Source: Dankookia rubra | GTDB lineage: Bacteria; Pseudomonadota; Alphaproteobacteria; Acetobacterales; Acetobacteraceae | Length of the DNA stretch: 63,993 nt | Assembly: GCF_004355005.1 (NCBI RefSeq) | Contig: NZ_SMSJ01000033.1 | Span: 1 to 63,993 of the forward strand | Direction: 5' to 3' | Part shown: piece by piece, positions 1 through 10,075 of the stretch | Position numbering within the stretch: the stretch's first letter is position 1 | How the letters are laid out: the number at the start of each line of letters is the position of its first letter | Notes under the pieces: model-generated | The model's database searches: none | Told to the model about the DNA's origin: nothing | Seen by the model: only the letters and a program-made list of their open reading frames with translations | Translations under genes and position numbers: made by a program

Positions 1-342
1 CCGAAGCCGGCGCCGGTCGACCTGGCCCGCATCGCCCCGCCGCCCCGCCTCGTCGTCGCCCGCCCGGCGCCGCGCGAGGTGGCAGCGCTGCCGCCGATCG
101 CCGCGCCGTCGCGCCCGGCGGTCGTCCCGCAGGTCGCGCATGCGCCGACGCCGCCGGCACCGACCTTCCGCCCCGCGGTGACCCAAGTGGCCTCCCAGGT
201 CGCCGCCGCGCCGGTGCCGCGCATGGCGGAAGCGCCGGTCATCGCGCTCGGCTCCGCGCTCGGCGGCGGCCGGCCGCTGCTGGCACCGCCGGTACCCTTC
301 GGCTCCGCCAATGCCGCCACCCTCGGGGGGGGGCTGCGGTGA
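1..342 (+). CDS. ftsL: C-terminal tail of an FtsL-like division protein (partial)
   Basis: The frame is open from the first base of the window, so the N-terminus is missing. The visible 113 residues are almost entirely Pro, Ala and Val and show no folded domain. Its place directly before ftsI, where alphaproteobacteria carry ftsL, suggests the disordered tail of FtsL, the bitopic protein that joins FtsQ/FtsB in activating FtsWI. The stop overlaps the ftsI GTG as GTGA. A run of nine G lies at 325-333, just before the stop. The identity rests on position only; the membrane segment and coiled coil that would prove it lie outside the window. Confidence 0.55.
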   Translation, partial: PKPAPVDLARIAPPPRLVVARPAPREVAALPPIAAPSRPAVVPQVAHAPTPPAPTFRPAVTQVASQVAAAPVPRMAEAPVIALGSALGGGRPLLAPPVPFGSANAATLGGGLR

Positions 343-2483
343 AGGGCCGCTTCGACGCCGAGGAACTGCGGCCGCCACCCTCCCCGCATGCGGCGCCGGC
401 CGGCCGCCCGCTGCCCTCGGGCGGGGCGCCGGCGCAGTCCGCCTCGCGCGCCCTCGTCCGGGTCAGCGGCCCCGACCTCGCCCGCCGTTCGCAGCTCGAG
501 ACCACGCGCGGCCGGCTGCTGATCGCCGCCGGCGGCTTCGCCATGCTGTTCGGCGCGGTCGGGCTGAAGCTGGCGGTCGCCACCGTGATCGACCCGATGC
601 AGCCGAAGCTGCGCGCCGCGGCGAAGGTGCCGGGCGAGCCGAATATCGGCCGCGCCCCGATCACCGACCGCAATGGCGAAGTCCTGGCGGTCTCGCTGCA
701 GGTGACCGAGCTCTATGCCAATCCGCAGGAGATCAACGACCCGGCCGAGGCCGCCGACAAGCTGCGCCGCGTGCTGCCGGCGCTCGACCGCGAGCGGCTG
801 ATCGCCCGCATCAGCCAGCGCACGGTCGGCGACAGCGACCGCCCCGTGCAGTTCGCCTATATCGCCCGCAACCTGCCGCCGCGGCAGCAGCAGGCGATCA
901 ACGACCTCGGCATTCCCGGCTTCCATTTCCGCGCCAGCGAGCGGCGCTTCTACCCGCAGGGCCGCGCCGCGGCGCATGTGCTCGGCTCGGTCGACATCGA
1001 CGGGCGCGGGATCGCCGGCGTCGAGAAATCCTTCGACGAGCGGCTGCGCGCCGACCATTCGCCGCTGCGCCTCTCGGTCGATGTCCGCGTCCAGGTCGCG
1101 CTGCGCGAGTCCGTGGAGAAGGCCATCGCCGACTTCAACGGCATCGGCGGCGCCGGCGTCGTGCTCGACATCAACACGGCGGAAGTGCTTGGGATGGTCA
1201 GCCTGCCGGACTACGACGCCTCCGACCCTGGCGGGCTGCAGCAGCGGGCCGATGCGGAATCGCCGATCCGCACGGTGGCCGCGCGCGCCCCGATGCCGGT
1301 CGCCCCGCGCCAGGACCAGGACCCGCATTTCAACCGCGCGACGGTCGGGCTCTACGAGCCGGGCTCGACCTTCAAGCTGCTGACCGCGGCCATGGCGCTC
1401 GACTACGGCACGGCGAACATCTGGAGCAGCTTCGACGCCTCGAAGCCGATCCGCTACGGCCGCTTCACCATCAGCGACTACAAGGGCAAGCACCGCTCCC
1501 TGGTGCTGCCGGAAGTGCTGGCCTATTCGTCCAATCTCGGCGCCGCGCACATGGCGATGGGAGTCGGGCCGACCCGGCACCGCGAGTTCATGGCCCGCAT
1601 GGGCATGCTGAACCGGCTGGGGCTCGAGGTGCCGGAGACGACGCGGCCGCTGGCGCCCTCGGCCAATGGCTGGCGCGACATCAACACGATGACCATCGCC
1701 TTCGGCCACGGCATCTCGGTCAGCCCGCTGCACGTCGTCACCGGCATCTCTGCGGTCGCCAATGGCGGCATCCTGCGCCAGCCGACCATCCTGGCCCAGC
1801 CGGACGGCGTGACGCGGGACGGCACCCGGGTGCTGGCGGAGAAGACCTCCGAGACCATGCGGAAGCTGATGCGCCTGGTCGTCACCGACGGCTCCGGCAA
1901 GGGCGCCGACGTCGCCGGCTACTTCGTCGGCGGCAAGACCGGCACGGCGGAGAAGTCGACCGCGCGCGGCGGCTACCAGAAGGACAAGCGCATCGCCGCC
2001 TTTGTCGGCGCCTTCCCGATGAACCAGCCGCGCTATGCGATCTACGTCATGGTCGACGAGCCGAAGCCGAACGCGCAGAGCCATGGCTACGCGACGGCCG
2101 GCTGGGTCGCCGCGCCGGCGGCCGGCGCGGTGATCCGCCGGGTCGCACCGATCCTCGGCATGGTGCCGGAGACCGACCGCATCCCGCAGATCCAGCAGAC
2201 CATCAGCATCCCGCTGCAGCCCGGCCGCCCGGCCGGCGCCGCGCCGAAGGCGCCGGTCGTGGCCGCCACGCCGCCCGCCGCGGGCCGCGCCAATGCCGCC
2301 GCGGGGAACGCGCCCCAGGCCAATGGCCCCGCGGGTCGTCCGCTCGGCGTGCCGCTGCAGCAGACGCCGGCGGCGCCGGCGGTGCCGCAGCCCCCGGCGC
2401 TGCGCCGGACCGAATGGCCGGCCGGTTTCCGCTTCGCTGCCCTCCCGGCCCCGTCGGACGAGGCCGGCCTTGCGCCTCGATGA
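339..2483 (+). CDS. ftsI: Peptidoglycan D,D-transpeptidase FtsI (PBP3)
   Basis: Class B penicillin-binding protein that cross-links septal peptidoglycan in the periplasm as partner of FtsW. It has a basic cytoplasmic N-terminus, one membrane segment at about residues 58-84, a pedestal domain, then the transpeptidase domain. All three active-site motifs are present: STFK with nucleophile Ser343, SSN at 397-399 and KTGT at 533-536. The GTG start overlaps the upstream stop (GTGA). At 714 residues it is longer than the usual 570-600. The extra length is the long N-terminus and about 75 Pro/Ala-rich residues after the catalytic domain. Confidence 0.95.
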   Translation: MKGRFDAEELRPPPSPHAAPAGRPLPSGGAPAQSASRALVRVSGPDLARRSQLETTRGRLLIAAGGFAMLFGAVGLKLAVATVIDPMQPKLRAAAKVPGEPNIGRAPITDRNGEVLAVSLQVTELYANPQEINDPAEAADKLRRVLPALDRERLIARISQRTVGDSDRPVQFAYIARNLPPRQQQAINDLGIPGFHFRASERRFYPQGRAAAHVLGSVDIDGRGIAGVEKSFDERLRADHSPLRLSVDVRVQVALRESVEKAIADFNGIGGAGVVLDINTAEVLGMVSLPDYDASDPGGLQQRADAESPIRTVAARAPMPVAPRQDQDPHFNRATVGLYEPGSTFKLLTAAMALDYGTANIWSSFDASKPIRYGRFTISDYKGKHRSLVLPEVLAYSSNLGAAHMAMGVGPTRHREFMARMGMLNRLGLEVPETTRPLAPSANGWRDINTMTIAFGHGISVSPLHVVTGISAVANGGILRQPTILAQPDGVTRDGTRVLAEKTSETMRKLMRLVVTDGSGKGADVAGYFVGGKTGTAEKSTARGGYQKDKRIAAFVGAFPMNQPRYAIYVMVDEPKPNAQSHGYATAGWVAAPAAGAVIRRVAPILGMVPETDRIPQIQQTISIPLQPGRPAGAAPKAPVVAATPPAAGRANAAAGNAPQANGPAGRPLGVPLQQTPAAPAVPQPPALRRTEWPAGFRFAALPAPSDEAGLAPR

Positions 2484-3939
2484 GCTCCTCGGCCGCGCCG
2501 GCCTGCCCGCGCCGCCCGCCTGCGGCATCGAGATCGCCGGGCTGACGGCGGACAGCCGGGCGGTGCGGCCCGGCTTTCTCTTTGCCGCCCTGCCCGGGGC
2601 GAAGGCCGATGGCCGCGCCTTCATCGCCCAGGCGGTGGCGCAGGGCGCCGCCGCGGTGCTGGCGCCGGCCGGCACGGCCTGGCCCGAGGGCGTCCCGGTG
2701 CGGCCGCTGCTGGCCGAGCCCGACCCGCGCCGGGCGCTCGCGCTGCTGGCCGCGGCGCAGGACGGCCTGCAGCCGGCGACCGTGGTCGCCGTCACCGGCA
2801 CCAACGGCAAGACCAGCACGGTGGACTTCCTACGCCAGCTCTGGGTGCTGGACGGGGCGCGTGCCGCCTCGCTCGGCACGCTCGGCCTGGTGGCCGAAGG
2901 CCTGCCGCCCGGCCCCTCGCTGACCACGCCCGACCCGGTGGCGCTGCATGCGCAGTTGGCGATGCTGGCCCGTGCCGGCTTCGGCCATGCGGCGATGGAG
3001 GCCTCCTCGCACGGCATCGAGCAGCGCCGGCTGGACGGGGTGCGGCTGACGGCGGCCGGCTTCACCAACCTCACGCGCGACCACCTCGACTATCACGGCA
3101 CGATGGAGGCCTATCGCGCGGCCAAGCTGCGGCTCTTCGAGACGCTGCTGCCGGCCGGCGCCACCGCGGTCGTCAATGCCGACATGGATGCGGAGACGCT
3201 CGAAGCGATCCGCGCCATCGCCGCGCAGCGCGGCCTGCGGCTGGTCACGGTGGGGGCGGCCGGGACCGATCTCCGCCTGCTGGCGCAGCAGCCGCTGCCG
3301 GACGGCCAGGCGCTCGAGCTCGAGGCCCATGGCACCCGGCACGCCCTGCGGCTCGCCCTGCCCGGCCGGTTCCAGGCCGACAATGCGCTGATGGCGCTGG
3401 CGCTCGCGGTCGCCGCCGGGATGCCGGCGGACCGCGCGCTCGCCCACCTGCCGCACCTGGCCGGCGTGCGCGGGCGGATGGAACTGGCCGCGCGGCTGCC
3501 GAACGGCGCCGCCGCCTATGTGGACTACGCCCATACCCCGGACGGGCTGGCGACCCTGCTGCGCTCGCTTCGCCCGCACGTGGCGCCGGGCGGCGCGTTG
3601 CACGTGGTCTTCGGCGCCGGCGGCGACCGCGACCCGGGCAAGCGGCCGCTGATGGGCGCCGCCTGCGCCGCGCATGCCGACCGCGCCTGGGTGACCGACG
3701 ACAATCCCCGCTCCGAGGATCCGGCGTTGATCCGCGCCGCGGTGCTGGCCGGCTGCCCCGGCGGCGTCGATGCCGGCGACCGCCGCGCCGCGATCGCCGC
3801 GGCGCTCTCCGCGCTCGGCCCGGGCGACGTGCTGGCGGTGGCCGGCAAGGGGCACGAGAGCGGCCAGACCATCCGCGGCGTGACCACGCCCTTCGACGAC
3901 GTGGCCGTGGTCCGCGCGCTGACGGGCGGTGCGGCATGA
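2470..3939 (+). CDS. murE: UDP-MurNAc-L-Ala-D-Glu:meso-DAP ligase MurE
   Basis: Cytoplasmic Mur ligase that adds the third stem-peptide residue, using ATP. The ATP loop GTNGKT is at residues 110-115. DNPR at 411-414 is the motif that marks meso-diaminopimelate rather than lysine specificity. The start chosen is TTG at 2470. It gives 489 residues, normal for MurE, begins with the usual LxxLL helix, and has GGACGAGG six bases upstream. It overlaps ftsI by 14 bases. The frame stays open back to 2293, but that part only reads through ftsI in another frame. Confidence 0.93.
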   Translation: MRLDELLGRAGLPAPPACGIEIAGLTADSRAVRPGFLFAALPGAKADGRAFIAQAVAQGAAAVLAPAGTAWPEGVPVRPLLAEPDPRRALALLAAAQDGLQPATVVAVTGTNGKTSTVDFLRQLWVLDGARAASLGTLGLVAEGLPPGPSLTTPDPVALHAQLAMLARAGFGHAAMEASSHGIEQRRLDGVRLTAAGFTNLTRDHLDYHGTMEAYRAAKLRLFETLLPAGATAVVNADMDAETLEAIRAIAAQRGLRLVTVGAAGTDLRLLAQQPLPDGQALELEAHGTRHALRLALPGRFQADNALMALALAVAAGMPADRALAHLPHLAGVRGRMELAARLPNGAAAYVDYAHTPDGLATLLRSLRPHVAPGGALHVVFGAGGDRDPGKRPLMGAACAAHADRAWVTDDNPRSEDPALIRAAVLAGCPGGVDAGDRRAAIAAALSALGPGDVLAVAGKGHESGQTIRGVTTPFDDVAVVRALTGGAA

Positions 3940-5312
3940 GCCTCTGGACCGCCGATGCCCTGCGCGCCGCGACCGGGGGAAGCCTCGCCGGCAATGCCCC
4001 GGTGACCGGCATCTCGATCGATACCCGCACGCTGGCGCCGGGCGACCTCTTCGTCGCGCTGCGCGACGCGCGGGACGGCCACGATTTCGTCGCCGAGGCG
4101 CTGGCGGCCGGCGCCGCCGCCGCCATGGTCGACCGCGACATCCCCGGCCTGCCGGCGGACGCGCCGCTGCTGCGCGTGGCCGATACCCTGGCCGGGCTGC
4201 AGGCGCTCGGCGCCGCCGGCCGCGCCCGCTGCGGCGGCAAGGTGGCCGCGGTCACCGGCAGCGTCGGCAAGACCGGCACAAAGGAGATGCTGCGGCTGCT
4301 GCTCGGCTCCACCGGCCCGACCCATGCCGCCATCGCCTCCTACAACAACCACTGGGGCGTGCCGCTCACCCTTGCCCGGATGCCGGCCACGTCAGCCTAC
4401 GCCGTCATCGAGATCGGCATGAACAACCCGGGCGAGATCCTGCCGCTGGCCCGCCTCGCCGCCCCGCATGCCGCCGCCGTCACCATGATCGGCGAGGCGC
4501 ATATCGGCCATATGGGCGGGCTCGAGGCGGTGGCCGACGAGAAGGGCAGCATCGCCGCCGGGCTGGTCCCGGGCGGCACCGCGGTGCTGCCGCGCGATTC
4601 GGCCTTCTTCGACCGGCTCTCGGCCATCGCCCGCGCCGCGGGGGCGGCCCGCATCATCGGCTTCGGGCGCGACCCGGCGGCCGAGATCCGCCTGGCCGAG
4701 GCGAGCATCCTGCGCGACGGCCGGACCCGGGCGATGGTGGTGATCCGCAGCCGGGCGGTCGAGGTGACGATGCCGGCCATGGGCCTGCACCATGCCGAGA
4801 ATGCCTGCTGCGCCCTGGCCCTGGTCGAGGCGCTGGGCCAGGACGCCGCCCGCGCCGCGCCGGCGCTGCTCGCCTATGCACCCGGCGCCGGCCGCGGCGC
4901 GGCGCGCGAGGTCGCGGTGCCCGGCGGCACCGCCCTGCTGATCGACGAGAGCTACAACGCCGCCCCGCCGGCGATGCGGGCGGCGCTGCAGACCCTGGCG
5001 CTGCGGCCGGGCCCGCGGCGGGTCGCCGTGCTGGGCGACATGCGCGAGCTCGGCGAGTTCTCCGCCGCGCTGCATGCCGGACTCGCGTCAGAAGCTGGCA
5101 AGGCGGATCTGGTCTTCTGCTGCGGTCCGGAGATGGCGCGGCTCTATGCGCTGCTGCCGGCGGCCAGGCGCGGCGCGCATGCGGCGGACAGCGCCGCGCT
5201 GGCGCCGCTGGTAAAGGAGGCGCTGCGTCCCGGCGACGTGGTGCTGGTGAAGGGTGCGCTGGGGAGCCGGATGGCGCTCGTGGTGCGGGCGCTGACGGAG
5301 TCCTCGACGTGA
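3936..5312 (+). CDS. murF: UDP-MurNAc-tripeptide:D-Ala-D-Ala ligase MurF
   Basis: Completes the UDP-MurNAc-pentapeptide by adding D-Ala-D-Ala. The Mur-ligase ATP loop GSVGKT is at residues 108-113, followed by GTKE where most homologues have STKE. Other family landmarks are the [13 protein letters not shown] and [10 protein letters not shown] stretches and the C-terminal GDMRELG segment. At 458 residues it has family length. The ATG overlaps the murE stop as ATGA, which fits translational coupling in the chain. Confidence 0.94.
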   Translation: MSLWTADALRAATGGSLAGNAPVTGISIDTRTLAPGDLFVALRDARDGHDFVAEALAAGAAAAMVDRDIPGLPADAPLLRVADTLAGLQALGAAGRARCGGKVAAVTGSVGKTGTKEMLRLLLGSTGPTHAAIASYNNHWGVPLTLARMPATSAYAVIEIGMNNPGEILPLARLAAPHAAAVTMIGEAHIGHMGGLEAVADEKGSIAAGLVPGGTAVLPRDSAFFDRLSAIARAAGAARIIGFGRDPAAEIRLAEASILRDGRTRAMVVIRSRAVEVTMPAMGLHHAENACCALALVEALGQDAARAAPALLAYAPGAGRGAAREVAVPGGTALLIDESYNAAPPAMRAALQTLALRPGPRRVAVLGDMRELGEFSAALHAGLASEAGKADLVFCCGPEMARLYALLPAARRGAHAADSAALAPLVKEALRPGDVVLVKGALGSRMALVVRALTESST

Positions 5313-6397
5313 TCTTCAACCTGCTCGCGCCCTATGCCGAGGAGTTCGCGCTCTTCAACCTGGTCCGGTACACGACCTTCCGCGCGGGCGCGGCCTGCCT
5401 GACGGCGCTGGTGTTCTCGCTCGTCCTCGGCCCGGCGGTGATCCGCTGGCTGCGCGGCTTCCAGCGGGGCGGCCAGCCGATCCGGGAAGACGGGCCGCAG
5501 AGCCACCTGGTGACCAAGAAGGGCACGCCGACCATGGGCGGCGTGCTGATCCTGCTGGCCCTGGTGCTGTCCACGCTGCTCTGGGTCGACCTGCGCAGCG
5601 GGCTGGTCTGGGCGGTGCTGCTGGTGACCGTGACCTACGGGCTGCTCGGCTTCGCCGATGATTGGCTGAAGGTCACCAAGCGCAACACCAAGGGCGTCTC
5701 CGGCCGCATGAAGCTGCTGGTGCAGGCCGGCATCGGCTTCGTCGCCGCCGCCTGGATCTGGTGGCTGCATCCGCCGGCGATCGCCGGCGGCCTGGCGGTG
5801 CCGGTGTTCAAGGAGGTGCTGATCCCCTTCGGCATGCTGTTCCCGCTGATCGGGACGGTGGTGATGATGGGCGCCTCCAACGCGGTGAACCTGACCGACG
5901 GGCTGGACGGGCTGGCGATCGTGCCGGCCATGATCGCCGCCGGCGTCTTCGCCCTCATCGCCTATCTCGTCGGCAACCGCGTGCTGGCGGACTACCTGCA
6001 GCTGCACGCCGTACCCGGCGCCAACGAGCTCGCGGTGTTCCTCGCCGCGCTGATCGGCTCGGGCCTCGGCTTCCTCTGGTTCAACGCGCCGCCGGCCGCG
6101 GTCTTCATGGGTGACACCGGCTCGCTGGCGCTCGGCGGCGCGCTCGGCGGCGTGGCCGTGGCGACGAAGCATGAGATCGTGCTGGCGATCGTCGGCGGGT
6201 TGTTCGTCGTCGAAACTGTCAGCGTCATCATCCAGGTCTTCTGGTACAAGCGCACCGGGCGGCGCGTCTTCCTGATGGCGCCGCTGCACCACCATTTCGA
6301 GAAGAAGGGTTGGGCGGAGCCGACCATCGTGATCCGGTTCTGGATCGTTGCGATGGTGCTGGCACTCGTCGGACTCTCGACGTTGAAGATTCGATGA
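5309..6397 (+). CDS. mraY: Phospho-MurNAc-pentapeptide transferase MraY
   Basis: Integral membrane enzyme that moves phospho-MurNAc-pentapeptide to undecaprenyl phosphate, giving lipid I. It has about ten membrane helices and the family signatures: the paired aspartates in [17 protein letters not shown], and the cytoplasmic histidine loop [10 protein letters not shown]. The start is GTG at 5309, overlapping the murF stop as GTGA. This gives 362 residues and the usual short N-terminus leading to an FRAGAA segment. The open frame reaches back to 3929 but is only a shadow of murF there. Confidence 0.95.
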   Translation: MIFNLLAPYAEEFALFNLVRYTTFRAGAACLTALVFSLVLGPAVIRWLRGFQRGGQPIREDGPQSHLVTKKGTPTMGGVLILLALVLSTLLWVDLRSGLVWAVLLVTVTYGLLGFADDWLKVTKRNTKGVSGRMKLLVQAGIGFVAAAWIWWLHPPAIAGGLAVPVFKEVLIPFGMLFPLIGTVVMMGASNAVNLTDGLDGLAIVPAMIAAGVFALIAYLVGNRVLADYLQLHAVPGANELAVFLAALIGSGLGFLWFNAPPAAVFMGDTGSLALGGALGGVAVATKHEIVLAIVGGLFVVETVSVIIQVFWYKRTGRRVFLMAPLHHHFEKKGWAEPTIVIRFWIVAMVLALVGLSTLKIR

Positions 6398-7764
6398 CCG
6401 CATTCACGCCCTTCTCCGGCGAAAGCATCGCGCTTGTCGGCCTCGGCCGCGCCGGGCTGCCCGCGGCGCGGCAGCTGGCCGCCTGGGGCGCCGAGGTCAC
6501 CTGCTGGGACGACCGGCCGGAAGGCCGCGCCGCGGCGGAAGCCGCCGGCCTCGCCGTGGCGAACCCGGCCGAGGGACGCTTCCGCTGGGACGCGCTGCTG
6601 CTCTCGCCCGGCATCCCGCACCTGCTGCCGCGGGCGCACCCCGCGGCCGCCGCGGCGCGGGCGGCGGGCCGGCCGATCCTCTGCGATGTCGAGTACCTGT
6701 ACCGCGCGGTGCGGGCCGCGGGCTCTGCCGCCCGCTTCGTCGGCATCACCGGGACCAACGGCAAGTCGACCACCACGGCGCTGCTGCATCACCTGCTGAC
6801 GCGTGCTGGCATCGCCTCCCAGGCCGGCGGCAACCTCGGCCCCGCGGCGCTCTCCCTCAACATATGGGGGTCCGAATCTGTTTACACTCTCGAAATGTCG
6901 TCTTACATGTTGGAGAGGCTCGTAACGATTCGCTTCAATGAGGCGGTCATGTTGAATTTATCGCCGGACCATTTGGACCGGCATGGCGACATGGCCGGGT
7001 ATGCGGCGGCAAAGCGGCGGGTATTCGCCGGGCAGCAGCCGGGCGACCTCGCCGTGCTCGGGATGGACGATGCGGCCAGCCGCGCGCTGCGGCCCGCGGT
7101 GTCCGGCCGCCTCGTGCCGATCTCGGGCGAGACGCCCCAGCTGGGCGGCATCTGGGCCGAGGGGCCGCTGCTGCGCGACGATGCCGGCCCGCTGCTCGAC
7201 CTGCGGGAGGCCGCCAGCCTGCCCGGCAGCCACAATGCCCAGAATGCCGCCGCCGCCGCGGCCTGCGCGCTCGACCTCGGCCTGTCGCGCGCGGCAGTGG
7301 CCGAGGCGCTGCGCAGCTATCCCGGCCTGCCGCACCGGCAGGAGCGGGTCGGCGAGATCCGCGGCGTGTCCTTCGTGAACGACAGCAAGGCAACCAATGC
7401 CGACAGCGCCGCCCGGGCGCTGGCCAGCTACGACCGCGTCGTCTGGATCGCCGGCGGCGAGGCCAAGGAGGGCGGCATCGAGAGCCTGGCCCCCTGGTTC
7501 CCGCGCATCGCCCGCGCCGTGCTGATCGGCCGCGACGCGCCGGCCCTGGCCGCGACGCTGGCCGCGCATGGCGTGCCGCACGAGATCGCCGGCACGCTGG
7601 AGGCCGCGCTGCCCCTGGCCGCCGCCGCCGCAGCAGGCGGGGCGGCGCCGGTGGTGCTGCTCTCGCCGGCCTGCGCCAGTTGGGACCAGTTCACCGGCTA
7701 CGACGCGCGCGGCGACCGCTTCCGTGCCCTTGTCGCCGGCCTGCCGCAGGAAAGGGCCGCCTGA
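6394..7764 (+). CDS. murD: UDP-MurNAc-L-Ala:D-Glu ligase MurD
   Basis: Cytoplasmic ligase adding D-glutamate, the second stem-peptide residue. An N-terminal Rossmann-like UDP-binding domain ([13 protein letters not shown]) is followed by the ATP loop GTNGKST near residues 120-126 and the NDSKATN segment of the C-terminal domain. The start is ATG 6394, overlapping the mraY stop as ATGA, for 456 residues. Odd point: bases 6861-6960 fall to about 45% GC and use rare codons (AGG, TTA, TTG, GTA, ATT), although the encoded segment is ordinary MurD sequence. Confidence 0.94.
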   Translation: MTAFTPFSGESIALVGLGRAGLPAARQLAAWGAEVTCWDDRPEGRAAAEAAGLAVANPAEGRFRWDALLLSPGIPHLLPRAHPAAAAARAAGRPILCDVEYLYRAVRAAGSAARFVGITGTNGKSTTTALLHHLLTRAGIASQAGGNLGPAALSLNIWGSESVYTLEMSSYMLERLVTIRFNEAVMLNLSPDHLDRHGDMAGYAAAKRRVFAGQQPGDLAVLGMDDAASRALRPAVSGRLVPISGETPQLGGIWAEGPLLRDDAGPLLDLREAASLPGSHNAQNAAAAAACALDLGLSRAAVAEALRSYPGLPHRQERVGEIRGVSFVNDSKATNADSAARALASYDRVVWIAGGEAKEGGIESLAPWFPRIARAVLIGRDAPALAATLAAHGVPHEIAGTLEAALPLAAAAAAGGAAPVVLLSPACASWDQFTGYDARGDRFRALVAGLPQERAA

Positions 7765-8948
7765 TGGCGATCAGCCGCGCCGACAACTCCACCCTCGGCC
7801 GCTGGTGGTGGACGATCGACCGCTGGACGCTGGCGGCGCTGCTGGCGCTGATCGGCTTCGGCTACATCATGATGCTGGCGGCCTCGCCCGCGGTCGCCGA
7901 ACGCGTCATCGGCACCTCCGCGCGCTCCCTGCTGCTGGCCAAGCAGGTGGTCTTCCTCGGCCTTGCGGCGTCGCTGATGGTGATCGTCTCGCTGCTCTCG
8001 CCGCGGGGCGTCAGGCGCTTCGCCCTGCTCGGCTGCCTCGGCGCGATCCTACTGACGGCCGCCACCCTGGTGATCGGCTTCGAGACCAAGGGCGCCCGGC
8101 GCTGGCTGAACATCCCGCTGCTCGGCACCATGCAGCCTTCCGAATTCCTCAAGCCCTGCTTCGCGGTGGTGACCGCCTGGCTGATGGCGATGGGCAAGGA
8201 CGCCGCCGCGGCGCGGCTGGCGGAGGGGCGGCCGCAGGGCCTCGGCCTGCTGCATGGCCGCGTGCTCTGGCCGGGCCTCGCCTTGCTGCTGCTGGCGGTG
8301 ATCGCCGTGATCCTGAAGTCGCAGCCGGATTTCGGCATGCTGATGGTGGTCGTCTCGGTCTTCCTGGCGCAGTTCTTCGTCGCCGGGCTGAACCTGCTGC
8401 TGGTCGGCGTCTGCGCCGCGGGCGGTGTCGGCCTGGCGATCGGCGCCTATTTCATCCTGCCCCACGTGCGCAGCCGGGTGGACCGCTTCCTCGACCCCGC
8501 CGCGGGCGACACCTTCCAGATCACCAAGTCGATGGAGGCCTTCGGCTATGGCGGCCTGTTCGGCCGTGGCCCGGGCGAGGGCCGGGTCAAGAATGCCCTG
8601 CCGGACGCGCACGCCGACTTCGTCTTCGCCGTGGCGGGAGAGGAATTCGGTTTCGTCATCTGCACGGTGATCCTGCTGCTCTTCGGCTTCATCGTGGTGC
8701 GCGGGCTGTGGCGGCTGATGGCCGAGAGCGACATGTTCGTGGTGCTCGCCGCCACCGGCCTGCTGGCGCAGTTCGGCCTGCAGGCCTTCGTCAACATGGC
8801 CTCGACGCTGCACCTGATCCCGACCAAGGGCATGACCCTGCCCTTCGTCTCCTACGGCGGCTCCTCGGTGCTGGCGATCGCGCTGGGGATGGGGATGCTG
8901 CTGGCCCTGACGCGCCGGCGCGGCCCTCGCCTGGAGGGGCGCGAATGA
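7764..8948 (+). CDS. ftsW: Septal peptidoglycan glycosyltransferase FtsW
   Basis: SEDS-family polymerase that makes septal glycan from lipid II together with FtsI. It has about ten membrane helices. Family signatures include the QPSEFLKP-type loop, KSQPDFGM, the AHADFVFAVAGEE loop and the C-terminal LPFVSYGGSS. The ATG at 7764 shares one base with the murD stop (TGATG) and has AGGAAAGG upstream, giving 394 residues. The frame reaches back to 7680 but that part overlaps murD and lacks FtsW-like sequence. Confidence 0.94.
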   Translation: MAISRADNSTLGRWWWTIDRWTLAALLALIGFGYIMMLAASPAVAERVIGTSARSLLLAKQVVFLGLAASLMVIVSLLSPRGVRRFALLGCLGAILLTAATLVIGFETKGARRWLNIPLLGTMQPSEFLKPCFAVVTAWLMAMGKDAAAARLAEGRPQGLGLLHGRVLWPGLALLLLAVIAVILKSQPDFGMLMVVVSVFLAQFFVAGLNLLLVGVCAAGGVGLAIGAYFILPHVRSRVDRFLDPAAGDTFQITKSMEAFGYGGLFGRGPGEGRVKNALPDAHADFVFAVAGEEFGFVICTVILLLFGFIVVRGLWRLMAESDMFVVLAATGLLAQFGLQAFVNMASTLHLIPTKGMTLPFVSYGGSSVLAIALGMGMLLALTRRRGPRLEGRE

Positions 8949-10075
8949 GGGGCCCGGCCGTGCACCCCATCGTCATCGCCGCCGGCGGCACCGGCGGGCA
9001 CCTGTTCCCGGCCGAGGCGCTGGCGGCCGAGCTGCTGGCGCGCGGCGAGCGGATCGCGCTGATGACCGACGCACGCTCCACCGCCTTCGACAGCCCGGCC
9101 TTCGCCAATGCCGAACGCTTCGTCCTCAGGGGCTCCGGCCTGTCCGGCCGCGGCGCGCTGCGCGCGGCGAAGGGCGCGGCGGCGCTGGCCGCCGGCACGC
9201 TGCAGGCGCGCGGCCTGCTGCGCGACCTGCATGCCGCCGCCGTGGTCGGCTTCGGCGGCTATCCGAGCGTGCCGCCGCTGATCGCCGCGCTGACCATGCT
9301 CGGCGGCCGCCACCCGGTGACCGTGCTGCACGAGCAGAACGCCGTGCTCGGCCGCGCCAACCGGCTGCTGGCCCCGCGCGCCGATCTGCTTGCCCTGTCG
9401 CATACGGCCACCGCCAGCGTGCCCGCGGGCGCCAGGTCCGAGGTGGTGGGCAACCCGGTCCGCCCGGCGCTCGCGGCGCTGGCCGGCGCCGAGTATCCGG
9501 GGACCGATTCCGCGCTGCGGCTGCTGGTGCTCGGCGGTTCGCTCGGCGCCCGGGTCTTCGCCGACATCGTGCCCGAGGCCGTCGCCGCCCTGCCGGAGCC
9601 GCTGCGCAAGCGCCTGGTGGTCGCCCAGCAATGCCGGCCGGAGGACCTGGCGCGGGTCCGCGCCGCCTATGACGCCGCCGGCGTGCCGGCCGAGCTCTCC
9701 GCCTTCTTCCCCGACGTCGCCGGGCGGCTAGCCACCGCGCATCTGGTGGTGGCGCGGGCCGGGGCCGGGACCATCGCCGAGCTGGCCTGTGCCGGGCGGC
9801 CCGCCATCCTGGTGCCGCTGCCGCACGCGATCGACGACCACCAGCAGGCCAATGCCCGGGCCCTGGCCGAGGCGGGCGCGGCCATCGTCATGCCGCAGGC
9901 GACGCTGACGCCGGCGGCGCTGTCCGGCCAACTCGCATCGCTGCTCTCCGACCCGCGCGGCCTCGCCCGCGCCGCCGCCTCCGCGGCGAAGCTCGCCCGG
10001 CCCGAGGCCGCGCGGCGGCTCGCCGATCTCGTCCTTTCCCTCGTGCGGGCCAAAGCCCCGCAGGATTCCCCCTGA
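8945..10075 (+). CDS. murG: Lipid II synthase MurG
   Basis: Peripheral membrane GT-B glycosyltransferase that adds GlcNAc to lipid I to form lipid II. The N-terminal loop GGTGGH at residues 14-19, the LGGSLGA loop and the donor-site GAGTIAEL are all visible. ATG 8945 overlaps the ftsW stop as ATGA; a GTG five codons in could also serve. The protein has 376 residues, within the family range. It abuts murC with no gap. Confidence 0.94.
   Translation: MRGPAVHPIVIAAGGTGGHLFPAEALAAELLARGERIALMTDARSTAFDSPAFANAERFVLRGSGLSGRGALRAAKGAAALAAGTLQARGLLRDLHAAAVVGFGGYPSVPPLIAALTMLGGRHPVTVLHEQNAVLGRANRLLAPRADLLALSHTATASVPAGARSEVVGNPVRPALAALAGAEYPGTDSALRLLVLGGSLGARVFADIVPEAVAALPEPLRKRLVVAQQCRPEDLARVRAAYDAAGVPAELSAFFPDVAGRLATAHLVVARAGAGTIAELACAGRPAILVPLPHAIDDHQQANARALAEAGAAIVMPQATLTPAALSGQLASLLSDPRGLARAAASAAKLARPEAARRLADLVLSLVRAKAPQDSP

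Noticed and set aside
3245-4333. Long minus-strand frame across murE and murF
   Set aside because: Shadow of real genes; the product is Arg/Ala/Pro-rich and has no recognisable motif or ribosome site.
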